From the NCBI GenBank assembly GCA_026394075.1, contig JAPKYX010000296.1, positions 1 through 32,683 of the forward strand: a stretch of DNA of 32,683 nucleotides, read 5' to 3'. The translations under genes and the position numbers were made by a program. The notes beneath the pieces are model-generated. The model was not told where the DNA came from. It did no database searches and saw nothing but the letters and a program-made list of their open reading frames with translations. The stretch comes from Acidobacteriota bacterium. GTDB taxonomy: Bacteria > Acidobacteriota > Terriglobia > Bryobacterales > Bryobacteraceae. Shown here piece by piece: positions 8,593-16,476 of this stretch; within the stretch, counting starts at the first letter, position 1, and every line of letters begins with the position of its first letter.

Positions 8593-9493
8593 CCTGCGCC
8601 GCGTCGCAGTAGGCTGGGCGTTTATGCTGTGCGCTACGGCTTGGCCGCTGGCCGCACAGAACTATTGGCCGCTCGACCCTGGCAACCTGTGGGTCTACCG
8701 CACCACGGACCGGGGCTTTGTGCGACTGCAGGTGGCGCGCACGGAGACGGTGGCCGGGAACACTTATGGCGTGCTGACCGGACTGCCGACGGGCGAAGCC
8801 TGGCTGCGCACGAATGAGGATGGCGTGGTGTTCAACCTGGACCCCACCACCCGCCGCGAAGGGGTCTGGTACAACTTTGCCGCGGGTGCGGGCGAGACCT
8901 ACGACACCACGCTGCCTAACGCCAATGGCCGGGCGCAGTTGCGCACGCGCAATGAATCTTTCCGGGGCCGGATCGGGCAGTTCTCGAATGCGCTGGCGAT
9001 TCAGTACTTGAACTCAAACTCCGCTCCGGGCTTGGCACGGGAGCTATTCCTGCCTTATGTCGGACCCGTCCAGCGGAGCTTCATCGGGGGCATTCAGGCT
9101 TCAGAGTGGGAACTGGTCTATGCCAGCCTGGGCGGCGTCACGTTTATCTCGCAGCCGGAGACGGCTTTCGGGATTGGCGTGGAGGGAAGTTCGGTGCGCT
9201 TGACGCTGAAGCATACAGGGCCGCAGCCACTTGACCTGACCTTCCCGTCATCGCAGCTCTACAACATTGCCGTCTACGATGATCGCGGCCAAGCGGTTTG
9301 GAACTGGGCGTCGACGCGCCTGTTTGCCGCTGTCCTCACGATGGAACGCATCACGGGCGAGCGGACCTGGATGGAAGCGCTACCCAATCTGCCGCCGGGC
9401 AATTACGCTGTGGAGGCTTTCCTGACGACGGCCGGCGGTCCGGTTTTCCGGGCGACGGCGCCGGTCACAATTGGCCCGCCGCCGCGCCCCTAA
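8564..9493 (+). CDS. Secreted protein with BsuPI-like (intracellular proteinase inhibitor) domain
   Basis: A 309-residue exported protein. Residues 1-32 form a signal peptide: a basic start with RR, the hydrophobic core VAVGWAFMLCATAWPL, and cleavage near AAQ. The middle part (about 35-195, WPLDPGNLWVYRTTDRG onward) resembles lipoprotein-type beta domains found beside acidobacterial and myxobacterial secreted proteins. Residues about 205-300 match the BsuPI pattern: SSVRLTLKHTGPQPLDLTF, then YNIAVYDDRGQAVWNW and LPPGNYAVEAFLTT. BsuPI domains are beta-sandwiches first known from a Bacillus protease inhibitor; inhibition here is not established. The ATG at 8564 lies inside the end of the aldo/keto reductase gene (29-bp overlap), so the two are probably co-translated. 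It converges with the ABC-F gene with 5 bp between stops. Confidence 0.8.
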   Translation: MPGTRISINSLRRVAVGWAFMLCATAWPLAAQNYWPLDPGNLWVYRTTDRGFVRLQVARTETVAGNTYGVLTGLPTGEAWLRTNEDGVVFNLDPTTRREGVWYNFAAGAGETYDTTLPNANGRAQLRTRNESFRGRIGQFSNALAIQYLNSNSAPGLARELFLPYVGPVQRSFIGGIQASEWELVYASLGGVTFISQPETAFGIGVEGSSVRLTLKHTGPQPLDLTFPSSQLYNIAVYDDRGQAVWNWASTRLFAAVLTMERITGERTWMEALPNLPPGNYAVEAFLTTAGGPVFRATAPVTIGPPPRP

Positions 9494-9498
9494 TCGGT

Positions 9499-11136
9499 TT
9501 ACGTGTAGATGCCGGGCGCTTCGTGGCCCAACGCCTGCACGTATTCAACGTAGCTGCCGGGGTAGAGGCGCGGGCTCTTGTCCGTGCCCGTTTCGCCGCC
9601 CAGCTCCAGCACCCGTGAGCCGAGTCCGCGCAGGAAGACGCGGTCGTGCGAGACGAAGATCATCGTGCCTTCAAAGTCCTTCAACGCTTCCACCAGCATC
9701 TCTTTGGTAGCCAGATCGAGGTGGTTGGTGGGCTCGTCGAGCACCAGGAAGTTCGGCGGGTCGTAGAGCATGCGGGCCATCGCCAAACGCGACTTTTCGC
9801 CGCCCGACAGCATCGAGATCTTCTTCTCGACGTCGTCACCGGAAAACTGGAACGCCCCGGCCAGGCTGCGCAGGCTGCCCAGTCCGTCGCGCGGGAAGTC
9901 CTTCTGCAGTTGGTCGATGACGGTGAGATCGGAATCCAGGATGTCGAGCGATTGCTGCGCAAAGTAGCCCATCCGCAGGCTGGCCCCCAGCCGGATACCG
10001 CCCGCGTCCGGCGTTAAAGTACCGGCAATCATTTTCAGCAGGGTGCTCTTCCCCGCCCCGTTTTTGCCCATCACCGCCCAGCGCTCGCCCCGGCGGATGG
10101 TCATTGAGAAATCGTCGTAGATCGACCGTTCACCGTAGCTCTTGCATACGCCTTCCACCATCGCCACCTGATCGCCAGACCGGGCGGGGACGCGGAACTC
10201 AAACTTCACCACCTGCCGCTTTTTGGGCAGTTCGATCTTCTCGATTTTGTCGAGCGACTTGATGCGGCTCTGCACTTGAGCGGCCTTGGCGGCGTGCGTC
10301 TTGAAGCGCTCAATGAACCGCTGCTCCTTGGCGAGCATGGCCTGCTGGCGCGCAAAGGCGGCCTGCTGGTTGGCTTCGCGGATGGCGCGCTCCCGCTCGT
10401 AGAAGTCGTAGTTGCCGGAATAGCCGATGATTTCGCCGCCGTCGATTTCGACGATCTTGTTGACGATGCGGTTCATGAACTCGCGGTCGTGCGAGGTCAT
10501 CAGCAGCGTGCTTTGCAGCGACTTGAGGAACTGCTCCAGCCAGATGATCGATTCCAGGTCGAGGTGGTTGGTCGGTTCGTCCATCAGCAGCACATCGGGC
10601 CGTCCAAGAAGTACGCGGGCCAAGGCCACACGCATCTTCCAGCCGCCGGAAAGCGCGCCGACATCGCCATCGATCTGCACGTCGGGGAAGCCCAGTCCGT
10701 GCAGCACTTCGCGGGCCTGAGCTTCCAGCGTGTAGCCGCCCAAATGCTCATACTCCTGCTGCACTTCGCCAAAGCGCGCCAGTGTCTCGTCCATCTGGTC
10801 GGCCTTGTCGGGGTCTTCCATGTCCCGCAGCAGGCTTTCGAGTTCGTGGTGAAGGTCGCCCACACGGCCGCTGCCCGCGATGGCTTCATCCAGCACGGAA
10901 CGGCCCTGCATTTCTTCAACGTCCTGCCGGAAGTAGCCGATGGTCAGCTTCTTGGGCACGGTGACGTCGCCGTCGTCGGCGGACTCCTCACCTGTGATCA
11001 GACGGAACAGCGTGGTCTTGCCCGCGCCGTTGGGGCCCACCAGCCCCACCTTCTCGCCCGGGTTCAGCTGGAACGAGGCTTCGACAAAGATCAGCTGCTT
11101 GCCGTATTGTTTATTGATATTGGAGAACGCAATCAT
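9499..11136 (-). CDS. ABC-F family ribosome-associated ATPase
   Basis: A 545-residue protein with two fused ABC ATPase domains and no membrane segments, as in the ABC-F family (EttA, Uup, YbiT, resistance proteins), which act on the ribosome. Domain 1 has Walker A GPNGAGKT (about 34-41), signature LSGGWKMRVALA (about 161) and Walker B VLLMDEPTNHLD. Domain 2 has Walker A GKNGAGKS (about 357), signature LSGGEKSRLAMA and Walker B FLVLDEPTNHLD. Between them (about 242-310) is the basic, helical P-site tRNA-interaction linker (YERERAIREANQQAAFARQQ). I start at ATG 11134-11136 (MIAFSNINKQYG); the 57 codons open upstream lack similarity and overlap the divergent promoter region. The C-terminus is short, with no Uup-type coiled coil. 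It looks closest to the YbiT/YdiF group. Confidence 0.93.
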   Translation of the reverse strand: MIAFSNINKQYGKQLIFVEASFQLNPGEKVGLVGPNGAGKTTLFRLITGEESADDGDVTVPKKLTIGYFRQDVEEMQGRSVLDEAIAGSGRVGDLHHELESLLRDMEDPDKADQMDETLARFGEVQQEYEHLGGYTLEAQAREVLHGLGFPDVQIDGDVGALSGGWKMRVALARVLLGRPDVLLMDEPTNHLDLESIIWLEQFLKSLQSTLLMTSHDREFMNRIVNKIVEIDGGEIIGYSGNYDFYERERAIREANQQAAFARQQAMLAKEQRFIERFKTHAAKAAQVQSRIKSLDKIEKIELPKKRQVVKFEFRVPARSGDQVAMVEGVCKSYGERSIYDDFSMTIRRGERWAVMGKNGAGKSTLLKMIAGTLTPDAGGIRLGASLRMGYFAQQSLDILDSDLTVIDQLQKDFPRDGLGSLRSLAGAFQFSGDDVEKKISMLSGGEKSRLAMARMLYDPPNFLVLDEPTNHLDLATKEMLVEALKDFEGTMIFVSHDRVFLRGLGSRVLELGGETGTDKSPRLYPGSYVEYVQALGHEAPGIYT

Positions 11137-11326
11137 CCGGTTCTCCCAAGCTAGCAGACGGGCCTGGAGCGCGGCCGGACCGTGGGCACGCAACGAGTTA
11201 TCCTGGCGCGCGCCGCCCCGAGCCGATGAAAGGCTGGTGAGCAATTTCGCCCGGAGCCTATGGCGACTTTTTGGTAAACTCTCTTCAAGAGATAGCAGTT
11301 CCGGCATTCAACTTGACGGGGGACGA

Positions 11327-13231
11327 ATGGAACGGATGAAACGGGTGATGGTGGCCGGACTTGCGGCTTCCGTGGTTTGGGCGCAGGACACGCCCGGTGT
11401 TAATTGTACGTTCCGCGATGAGCCGGACCGGTTCTTGAATGCCCAGGCGCGCGCCGTGGCGTTGGTGCAGGAACGTTTGGACCTCTACGGGCGCTCTGCG
11501 GCTTCCCGGCAGCTATCTGTTCGCGGTGCTTCGGTGGACACTCCGCCGGCGAACACTGGACGCACGGTGGATGCGAACGAGATTCCGCAGCGCAACTTCA
11601 TCGACGTCCAAATCCTGGGCCGGATGAGCGCCGCGGGAGTCCGTTCCGCCCCCTTGAGCGACGACTATGAGTTCGTCCGCCGCATCTACCTGGACCTGAC
11701 CGGCCGCATCCCCACGCCAGACCAGATCCGGGCGTTTGCCGCCGATGCGAATCCGCGGAAACGGGACGACCTGATCGATACCCTGCTCTACTCGCCAGAG
11801 TTCAGCTACAAGTGGCAGCACTGGCTGGGCGATCTGATGCAGAACGCGTCCAGCAACTCATTCCGGAACCTGAACATCAATGGGCGCAATGAGTATCACG
11901 CCTGGCTGCTGCGGTCGCTGAACGACCCCAGCGTCAACCTGCGCGACATCGTCTTTCAAGCCTTGACCGCAAAAGGCAACAACTACGTCAGCAGTTCCGC
12001 ACCGGCCAATTGGAGCGTCCGGTCCAGCACGGGCGGCGGCCCGGCGCAGGACACCTACGACACCGCGTTCAGCCGGGCGGCCACGCAGTTTCTGGGCATG
12101 GGCCACTATGACTGCATTCTCTGCCACGATGGCCGGGGTCACCTGGACCTGCTGAGTGTCTGGGGCCGGACGGCGCGCCGGACTGAAGCGCAGCGGATGT
12201 CGGCCTTCTTTGCGCGGTTGCGCTTTGTTGGCAACAACGACGCCACCAGCTACTTTTTCCAGAGCACGGAAGTGAATGACGCCACGGCGGGCACCTACGA
12301 CCTGAACACGAATTTCGGCAACCGGCCGGACCGGGTACCGGTGGGGTCCACTCGCAACCTGACCCCGGAGTACCGGTTGGGCGGTGCGCCGACCAACACC
12401 GATTGGCGCGGCACCTTTGCCGATAGCCTGCTGAAGGATCCGATGTTGACCCGCAATCTGGCGAACCGGATCTGGAAACAGGTGTTCAACATGGGTTTGG
12501 TGGAACCGGTCGACCAGTTGGATCCGGCACGGCTGGACCCGAAGAATCCTCCGGCGGCACCGTGGACGCTGCAAGCCACGCATCCGGAGCTGCTGGAAGC
12601 GCTGGCGGAGAATCTGGTGGGTACAAACTTCAGCCTGCGTGAGTTTGTGCGGGTGTTGGTGTCCAGCAGCAGCTACCAGCTGAGTTCTCGCTATGACGAC
12701 AGCTGGAAGATCGACTTTGTGCCCATGTTTGCCCGCCACTATCCGCGCCGTATGGAGGGAGAGGAAGTGCACGACGCGATCCAGCTGGCCACGGGCGTCC
12801 TGGGCACGTATACGGTGCAGGGCTGGACGGAGCCGGTTCGGTGGGCGCTCCAGTTTCCGGAACCCGTGGAACCCCGCTCCAATGGCGGCGTGGCGAACTT
12901 CATGAACGCATTTTTCCGGGGCAATCGTGACGGCGTGGAACGGCTGCAGTTGGGGTCGATTCTGCAGCAGTTGAATCTGATGAACGACACCTTTGTCACC
13001 AACCGCGTGAGAGTGGCCAATTCGGCCAACCTCCGGCGCATCGCCGGATTGCCGAATGCGACCGCGATCCCTGAGTTGTACCTGACGTTCCTGTCGCGGC
13101 TGCCGAATGGCACGGAGCAGGCCAAGACAGCCCGCTATTTGGACAGCCGTGGCGCGGCCAATCGCAATGCCTCATTTGAGGACTTGGCTTGGGCGCTAAC
13201 CAATCGCACCGAGTTCATCTTCAGCTACTAG
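11327..13231 (+). CDS. DUF1549/DUF1553 secreted protein with CXXCH motif
   Basis: A 634-residue exported protein with the DUF1549 (PSCyt2) and DUF1553 (PSD1) domains common in Planctomycetes and Acidobacteria. A signal peptide is seen at residues 1-20 (MKRVMVAGLAASVVWAQ). DUF1549 spans about 90-275 (FIDVQILGRM, then RRIYLDLTGRIPTPDQI and DDLIDTLLYSPEFSYKW). C263-x-x-C266-H267 (CILCH) in GHYDCILCHDGRGHLD could bind haem c. DUF1553 spans about 395-634 (LLKDPMLTRNLANRIWKQ, then THPELLEALAENLV). The start is ATG 11327-11329, with a GGGGGA Shine-Dalgarno at 11318-11323; the frame stays open upstream only through the divergent ABC-F region. The function is unknown. A DUF1501 gene follows 15 bp later, the usual partnership. 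Confidence 0.9.
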   Translation: MERMKRVMVAGLAASVVWAQDTPGVNCTFRDEPDRFLNAQARAVALVQERLDLYGRSAASRQLSVRGASVDTPPANTGRTVDANEIPQRNFIDVQILGRMSAAGVRSAPLSDDYEFVRRIYLDLTGRIPTPDQIRAFAADANPRKRDDLIDTLLYSPEFSYKWQHWLGDLMQNASSNSFRNLNINGRNEYHAWLLRSLNDPSVNLRDIVFQALTAKGNNYVSSSAPANWSVRSSTGGGPAQDTYDTAFSRAATQFLGMGHYDCILCHDGRGHLDLLSVWGRTARRTEAQRMSAFFARLRFVGNNDATSYFFQSTEVNDATAGTYDLNTNFGNRPDRVPVGSTRNLTPEYRLGGAPTNTDWRGTFADSLLKDPMLTRNLANRIWKQVFNMGLVEPVDQLDPARLDPKNPPAAPWTLQATHPELLEALAENLVGTNFSLREFVRVLVSSSSYQLSSRYDDSWKIDFVPMFARHYPRRMEGEEVHDAIQLATGVLGTYTVQGWTEPVRWALQFPEPVEPRSNGGVANFMNAFFRGNRDGVERLQLGSILQQLNLMNDTFVTNRVRVANSANLRRIAGLPNATAIPELYLTFLSRLPNGTEQAKTARYLDSRGAANRNASFEDLAWALTNRTEFIFSY

Positions 13232-13246
13232 CCTCCGGAGAAACCC

Positions 13247-14626
13247 ATGAGCAAGCAAGCCACTCCACCTTCAACCAAGGGCAGTTTCTTCTGGCGGGCG
13301 CCGCATCTGTCGCGGCGGGTGATGTTCCAGCATATGGCCTCGGCGCTGGGCGGCTATTTTCTGTTGCCGGCGGCGAAGCTGGAGGCGGCCGCGTCGGGCG
13401 GAACCCCGATGGGCACGGCCAAGAAGGTCATCTTCGTGCTGATGTCCGGTGGGCCCAGCCATGCCGACACGTTCGACTTTAAGATGTTTCCTGGCGCCAC
13501 GCCGGCGGCCTTTACGCCCGAGACCTATGGCAGCATTGTCTGGCCCCGGGGCATCATGCCACGGCTGGCCGAGCAGTTGGATTCAGTCACCCTGCTGCGC
13601 TCCGTGAGGAGCTGGGCGGCGGTGCATGAGCTGTCGCGGAACTGGGTGCAGATTGGCCGCAACCCCACCAGCGGCTTGTCGCGAATTGCGCCGCATATCG
13701 GCTCGGTCGTGTCGCTGGAGCTATCGCAGAAGGATGCCGTGCTGCCCGCCTTTATGTCGCTGAATGCGGGCCCCCAGCCGGGGCAAGGCTATCTCGCCAG
13801 CGATCACGCCCCGTTTTTCGTCAACCCCGGCGGTGGCGGCCTGGCCAACACCCGCAATCCAGAGGGCGAGGTGAATTTCCAGCGGCGCTACAACCTGCTG
13901 CGCGATCTCGCCGCCGAGGAAGTGCTGGTGAACGATCTCGGTGCCGGCCCGGCGGAGATCGGGGCCTACAATCTCAGCGCGCGGCGCATGATGTACAACA
14001 CGGACGTCGACCGGGCCTTCACCTTCTCCGCGGATGAGCGGACGCGGTACGGCAACACCGGGTTCGGCAATGCTTGCCTGGCGGCGCGCAATCTGGTGCG
14101 GTCGAATCTGGGAACGCGCTTTGTGCAGATCACGGTGGGCGGTTGGGACAATCATGCCGGCATCTACACGGGTGCTTTCAATCCCGCCAATGCCAACTCC
14201 ACCATCCGGCAGTTCGATTTGGGCCTGGGCATGCTGTTGAGCGACCTGCGGGCCTCCGGCGAGTTGAACGAAACGCTGGTGATCGCCATGGGCGAGTTCG
14301 GACGCACGGTCCGCCATGGCGGCGGCACGGCCCTGAATGCGCAGGCGGGCCGGGATCACCACCTGCAGCAGGCCGTATTGGTGGCCGGGGCCAAGGTGAA
14401 GGGCCGCAGCGTCATCGGCACCACCGATGCCCAAGCCTTCGAAACCCGGGACCACGGCTGGAGCGCCGGCCGTGACATCCGGCCCGAGGACATTGAGGCG
14501 ACCATCTACAGCGCCTTGGGCATCGACTGGACCACCATCCGCCGCGATGATCCCTTTGGGCGCGGCTTTGAGTATGTTCCGGTGGACGCCCGCTATCAGT
14601 TCCGCCCGGTGCATGAGCTTTGGTAG
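13247..14626 (+). CDS. DUF1501 (sulfatase-like fold) Tat-exported protein
   Basis: A 459-residue protein of the DUF1501 family, related to alkaline phosphatase/sulfatase folds and nearly always encoded next to DUF1549/DUF1553 genes. The N-terminus has a twin-arginine motif (LSRRVMFQHMASALGG, RR at 23-24) followed by a hydrophobic stretch. The domain starts KKVIFVLMSGGPSHADTFD (about 60) and includes AVHELSRNW, TVGGWDNHAG, VIAMGEFGRTVRHGG and AGRDHHLQQA, with several His/Asp residues suited to metal binding. It ends FGRGFEYVP near a typical C-terminus. ATG 13247 is preceded by GGAG (13237-13240). The upstream DUF1549 stop is 15 bp away and the DUF3224 frame overlaps its end, so the three genes are probably one transcript. 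The substrate is unknown. Confidence 0.92.
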   Translation: MSKQATPPSTKGSFFWRAPHLSRRVMFQHMASALGGYFLLPAAKLEAAASGGTPMGTAKKVIFVLMSGGPSHADTFDFKMFPGATPAAFTPETYGSIVWPRGIMPRLAEQLDSVTLLRSVRSWAAVHELSRNWVQIGRNPTSGLSRIAPHIGSVVSLELSQKDAVLPAFMSLNAGPQPGQGYLASDHAPFFVNPGGGGLANTRNPEGEVNFQRRYNLLRDLAAEEVLVNDLGAGPAEIGAYNLSARRMMYNTDVDRAFTFSADERTRYGNTGFGNACLAARNLVRSNLGTRFVQITVGGWDNHAGIYTGAFNPANANSTIRQFDLGLGMLLSDLRASGELNETLVIAMGEFGRTVRHGGGTALNAQAGRDHHLQQAVLVAGAKVKGRSVIGTTDAQAFETRDHGWSAGRDIRPEDIEATIYSALGIDWTTIRRDDPFGRGFEYVPVDARYQFRPVHELW

Positions 14627-15168
14627 ACGCCGCGGTGGCCGAATCAAGCGGGCATTCGCCCGGATGGTTCGCCTGGCGCAGCGCCGTTGCGATTTCGCTT
14701 CTGATTACTTTCGCGTGGACCGTGGACGCAGCCCAGGCCCCCCATCAAACCCGCTCCAAGGAGACTGTGTTGGCCAAGATTCGTGGTGAATTTCAGGTAC
14801 GGCTGAAACCGGGTGCACCGGACGAAGGCGGTGAACCCGCGATCGGCCGGATGTTGATCGACAAGCAGTTCCACGGTGACCTGGAAGCCGCCAGTCTGGG
14901 GCAGATGCTGGCGTTCCGGACCGCGACCGAAGGGTCCGCCGGCTATGTCGCGATGGAGAAAGTCACCGGTACGCTGGGCGGGCGCAAGGGCACGTTTGTC
15001 CTACAGCACAGCGGCACGATGAACCGCGGCGTGGCGGGTTTGGTGCTGACCGTGGTGCCCGATTCAGGCACCGGTGAACTGACTGGCCTGACCGGTCAGA
15101 TGACCATTGAGATCACGGGCGGCAAGCACTTCTACGGCTTCGAATACACCCTGCCCAAAGTGGACTAG
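14620..15168 (+). CDS. DUF3224 domain protein with N-terminal hydrophobic segment
   Basis: A protein of up to 182 residues. The C-terminal 130 residues fit DUF3224, a small beta-barrel family: KIRGEFQVRLKP, then GYVAMEKVTGTLGGRKGTFVLQHSGTM, VVPDSGTGELTGLTGQM and FYGFEYTLP. The segment WRSAVAISLLITFAWTVDAA (about 19-38) looks like a signal peptide, which is not usual for cytosolic DUF3224 proteins. The start is uncertain. TTG 14620 overlaps the end of the DUF1501 gene by 7 bp; GTG 14635 in the same frame is an alternative and keeps the hydrophobic segment. The biochemical role of the family is unknown. The transcript ends at the hairpin beginning at 15216. Confidence 0.8.
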   Translation: MVDAAVAESSGHSPGWFAWRSAVAISLLITFAWTVDAAQAPHQTRSKETVLAKIRGEFQVRLKPGAPDEGGEPAIGRMLIDKQFHGDLEAASLGQMLAFRTATEGSAGYVAMEKVTGTLGGRKGTFVLQHSGTMNRGVAGLVLTVVPDSGTGELTGLTGQMTIEITGGKHFYGFEYTLPKVD

Positions 15169-15215
15169 CGGCGCGCGCCTGAGTTGTTTGCTGGGGTTCG
15201 AAAGACAGGCCATTC

Positions 15216-15280
15216 AGCCCCATGCGTGAGCTTGGGGCTTTTTCGCGTACAGGAGAAGCCCCAAGCTGACGCATGGGGCT
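15216..15280. terminator. Nested inverted repeat, probable bidirectional terminator
   Basis: Arms 15216-15239 and 15257-15280 are reverse complements over 24 bp with one mismatch, separated by a 17-nt loop. Flanking cattc/gaatg adds five more pairs across a one-base bulge. Each arm is also a small hairpin by itself (AGCCCCA ... TGGGGCT). The first is followed by TTTTT (15239-15243), as in an intrinsic terminator for the plus-strand DUF3224 transcript. It lies between convergent genes ending at 15168 and 15303. Confidence 0.75.
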
Positions 15281-15302
15281 GGAATGCGCGCCGCCAGTGG
15301 GC

Positions 15303-15806
15303 TTAACTGAGTGTGATGTCGAACGGATAATCCAACTGATCGCCGTCGGCCGACACCAGGGTTAACAGATTAAAGCCCGGGTCCATCTCGCGGGCGGCCA
15401 CCATCACCGTCACTGAACCAACGGCCAACTGCGCTTCCGGCACAGCCATGGTAAAGCGTGCGGTGCCCGCCGCCGTCGCGAGACTGACGTGACTTGCCCC
15501 CCAACCCGGAGAAACCGGGATGGAGAACACCAAACTTTGGGCATAGCTGGGCACCGTGACTGGAACCCGCTGGTTCAGGACCAAAACCACCACCGCGACG
15601 AATTGCGCGTCGGTCTCGCGGACATTGCGGCCCACCACCTGCTTGGCGTTCGCCTCAAAAAGTGAAATCCAGCGGACTTCTTCGGCGCACTCCAGGCAGC
15701 CAAAGAAGTGCGCTTCAAACAGCTCAGCCTCATCGGGCGGCATCTGCCCCGTCGAGTAGCGCTCCGCGGCGCGGCTTTGAATGGCTTCGTTATGCTCCAC
15801 TGACAC
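15303..15806 (-). CDS. Anti-sigma factor with zinc-finger (zf-HC2/ZAS) domain
   Basis: A 167-residue protein whose first 45 residues carry a ZAS/zf-HC2 zinc-binding anti-sigma motif: AERYSTGQMPPDEAELFEAH, then H33-x3-C37-x2-C40 (HFFGCLEC). Such domains hold ECF sigma factors inactive. Most relatives have a transmembrane helix after this domain. Here only a short hydrophobic run is seen (FVAVVVLVLNQ, about 69-79), so the protein may be soluble. The C-terminal 90 residues look like a beta-sandwich (VSLATAAGTARFTMAVPEAQ and GFNLLTLVSADGDQLDYPF). The start GTG 15804-15806 overlaps the sigma-factor gene by 17 bp; a second GTG at 15798-15800 is an alternative. GGAAGGTGG lies just upstream of both. 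Confidence 0.82.
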   Translation of the reverse strand: MSVEHNEAIQSRAAERYSTGQMPPDEAELFEAHFFGCLECAEEVRWISLFEANAKQVVGRNVRETDAQFVAVVVLVLNQRVPVTVPSYAQSLVFSIPVSPGWGASHVSLATAAGTARFTMAVPEAQLAVGSVTVMVAAREMDPGFNLLTLVSADGDQLDYPFDITLS

Positions 15807-16386
15807 CCACCTTCCGCTGAATCACCATCGCTGCAGGCGCCCTCTTGACGAACTCCGCGCGGAAGCGGGACTTCGCCCGGTGCACCAACACCCGCAAATA
15901 ATCACCATCCACGTTAAACAGGCGGCAAATCTGTTCCTTCGGCACTTCTTCCAAAAAAATCATACGGAGGAGGCGGCAGTCCTTCTCGGGCAGTGCTTCC
16001 AGAATAGAGCCAATCTGCGCCTTCAGCTCTTCGTTCAGCAACGGACCGTCCAGGTCCACCCGTTCGTCGCGCGGCTCCGGGGCGTCATCGGACATCGGTA
16101 GCGTCCGTCCCTCCTTGCGGAGTTCCTCAAACATCACGTTGTTGGAGACCGTGTTCACAAACCCGCCCAACCGTTCCGGATGTTCAATCCCCTTGGCGCG
16201 GACCGTCTTCAGCACCCGCATCAAGGTCTCTTGTCGAATATCTTCAATCAGTTGCACGTTCCTGATGCGATGACGCAGCTTCAGAAACAGCAGTTCACCA
16301 AAGTACTTGGTGAAATGAGCCTCCGTTTCCGTATCACCCTCGGAGAGCCTTTTGACGTAGTCAGCGTCAAACTCTACGAAAATCAT
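15790..16386 (-). CDS. ECF-type RNA polymerase sigma factor
   Basis: A 198-residue sigma-70 family factor with only regions 2 and 4. Region 2 is seen at about 40-90 (QLIEDIRQETLMRVLKTV, then GFVNTVSNNVMFEELRKEGR). Region 4 is at about 130-190 (ILEALPEKDCRLLRMIFLEE, then VPKEQICRLFNVDGDYLRVL and VHRAKSRFR), including the helix-turn-helix. I start at ATG 16384-16386 (MIFVEFDADYVKRLSEGD). The frame extends 25 codons further up, but those codons look non-coding for this family. The overlapping downstream anti-sigma gene is the usual partner, so activity is probably controlled post-translationally. The target promoters cannot be named from this window. Confidence 0.88.
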   Translation of the reverse strand: MIFVEFDADYVKRLSEGDTETEAHFTKYFGELLFLKLRHRIRNVQLIEDIRQETLMRVLKTVRAKGIEHPERLGGFVNTVSNNVMFEELRKEGRTLPMSDDAPEPRDERVDLDGPLLNEELKAQIGSILEALPEKDCRLLRMIFLEEVPKEQICRLFNVDGDYLRVLVHRAKSRFRAEFVKRAPAAMVIQRKVGVSGA

Positions 16387-16476
16387 GCGGTGGACCCCGC
16401 GGACAGGTTCGCGTGGCGGGAGTTGCCCCACGCTGAAATTACAGTTGTCCGCGCCACGCAAGCCATCAGATGTACT

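Noticed and set aside
10276-11154. Plus-strand 292-residue open frame opposite the ABC-F gene
   Set aside because: Antisense shadow of a clear ABC-F coding sequence; no family features.
11858-12772. Minus-strand 304-residue open frame
   Set aside because: Antisense shadow of the DUF1549/DUF1553 gene.
13721-14647. Minus-strand 308-residue open frame
   Set aside because: Antisense shadow of the DUF1501 gene; composition is not protein-like.
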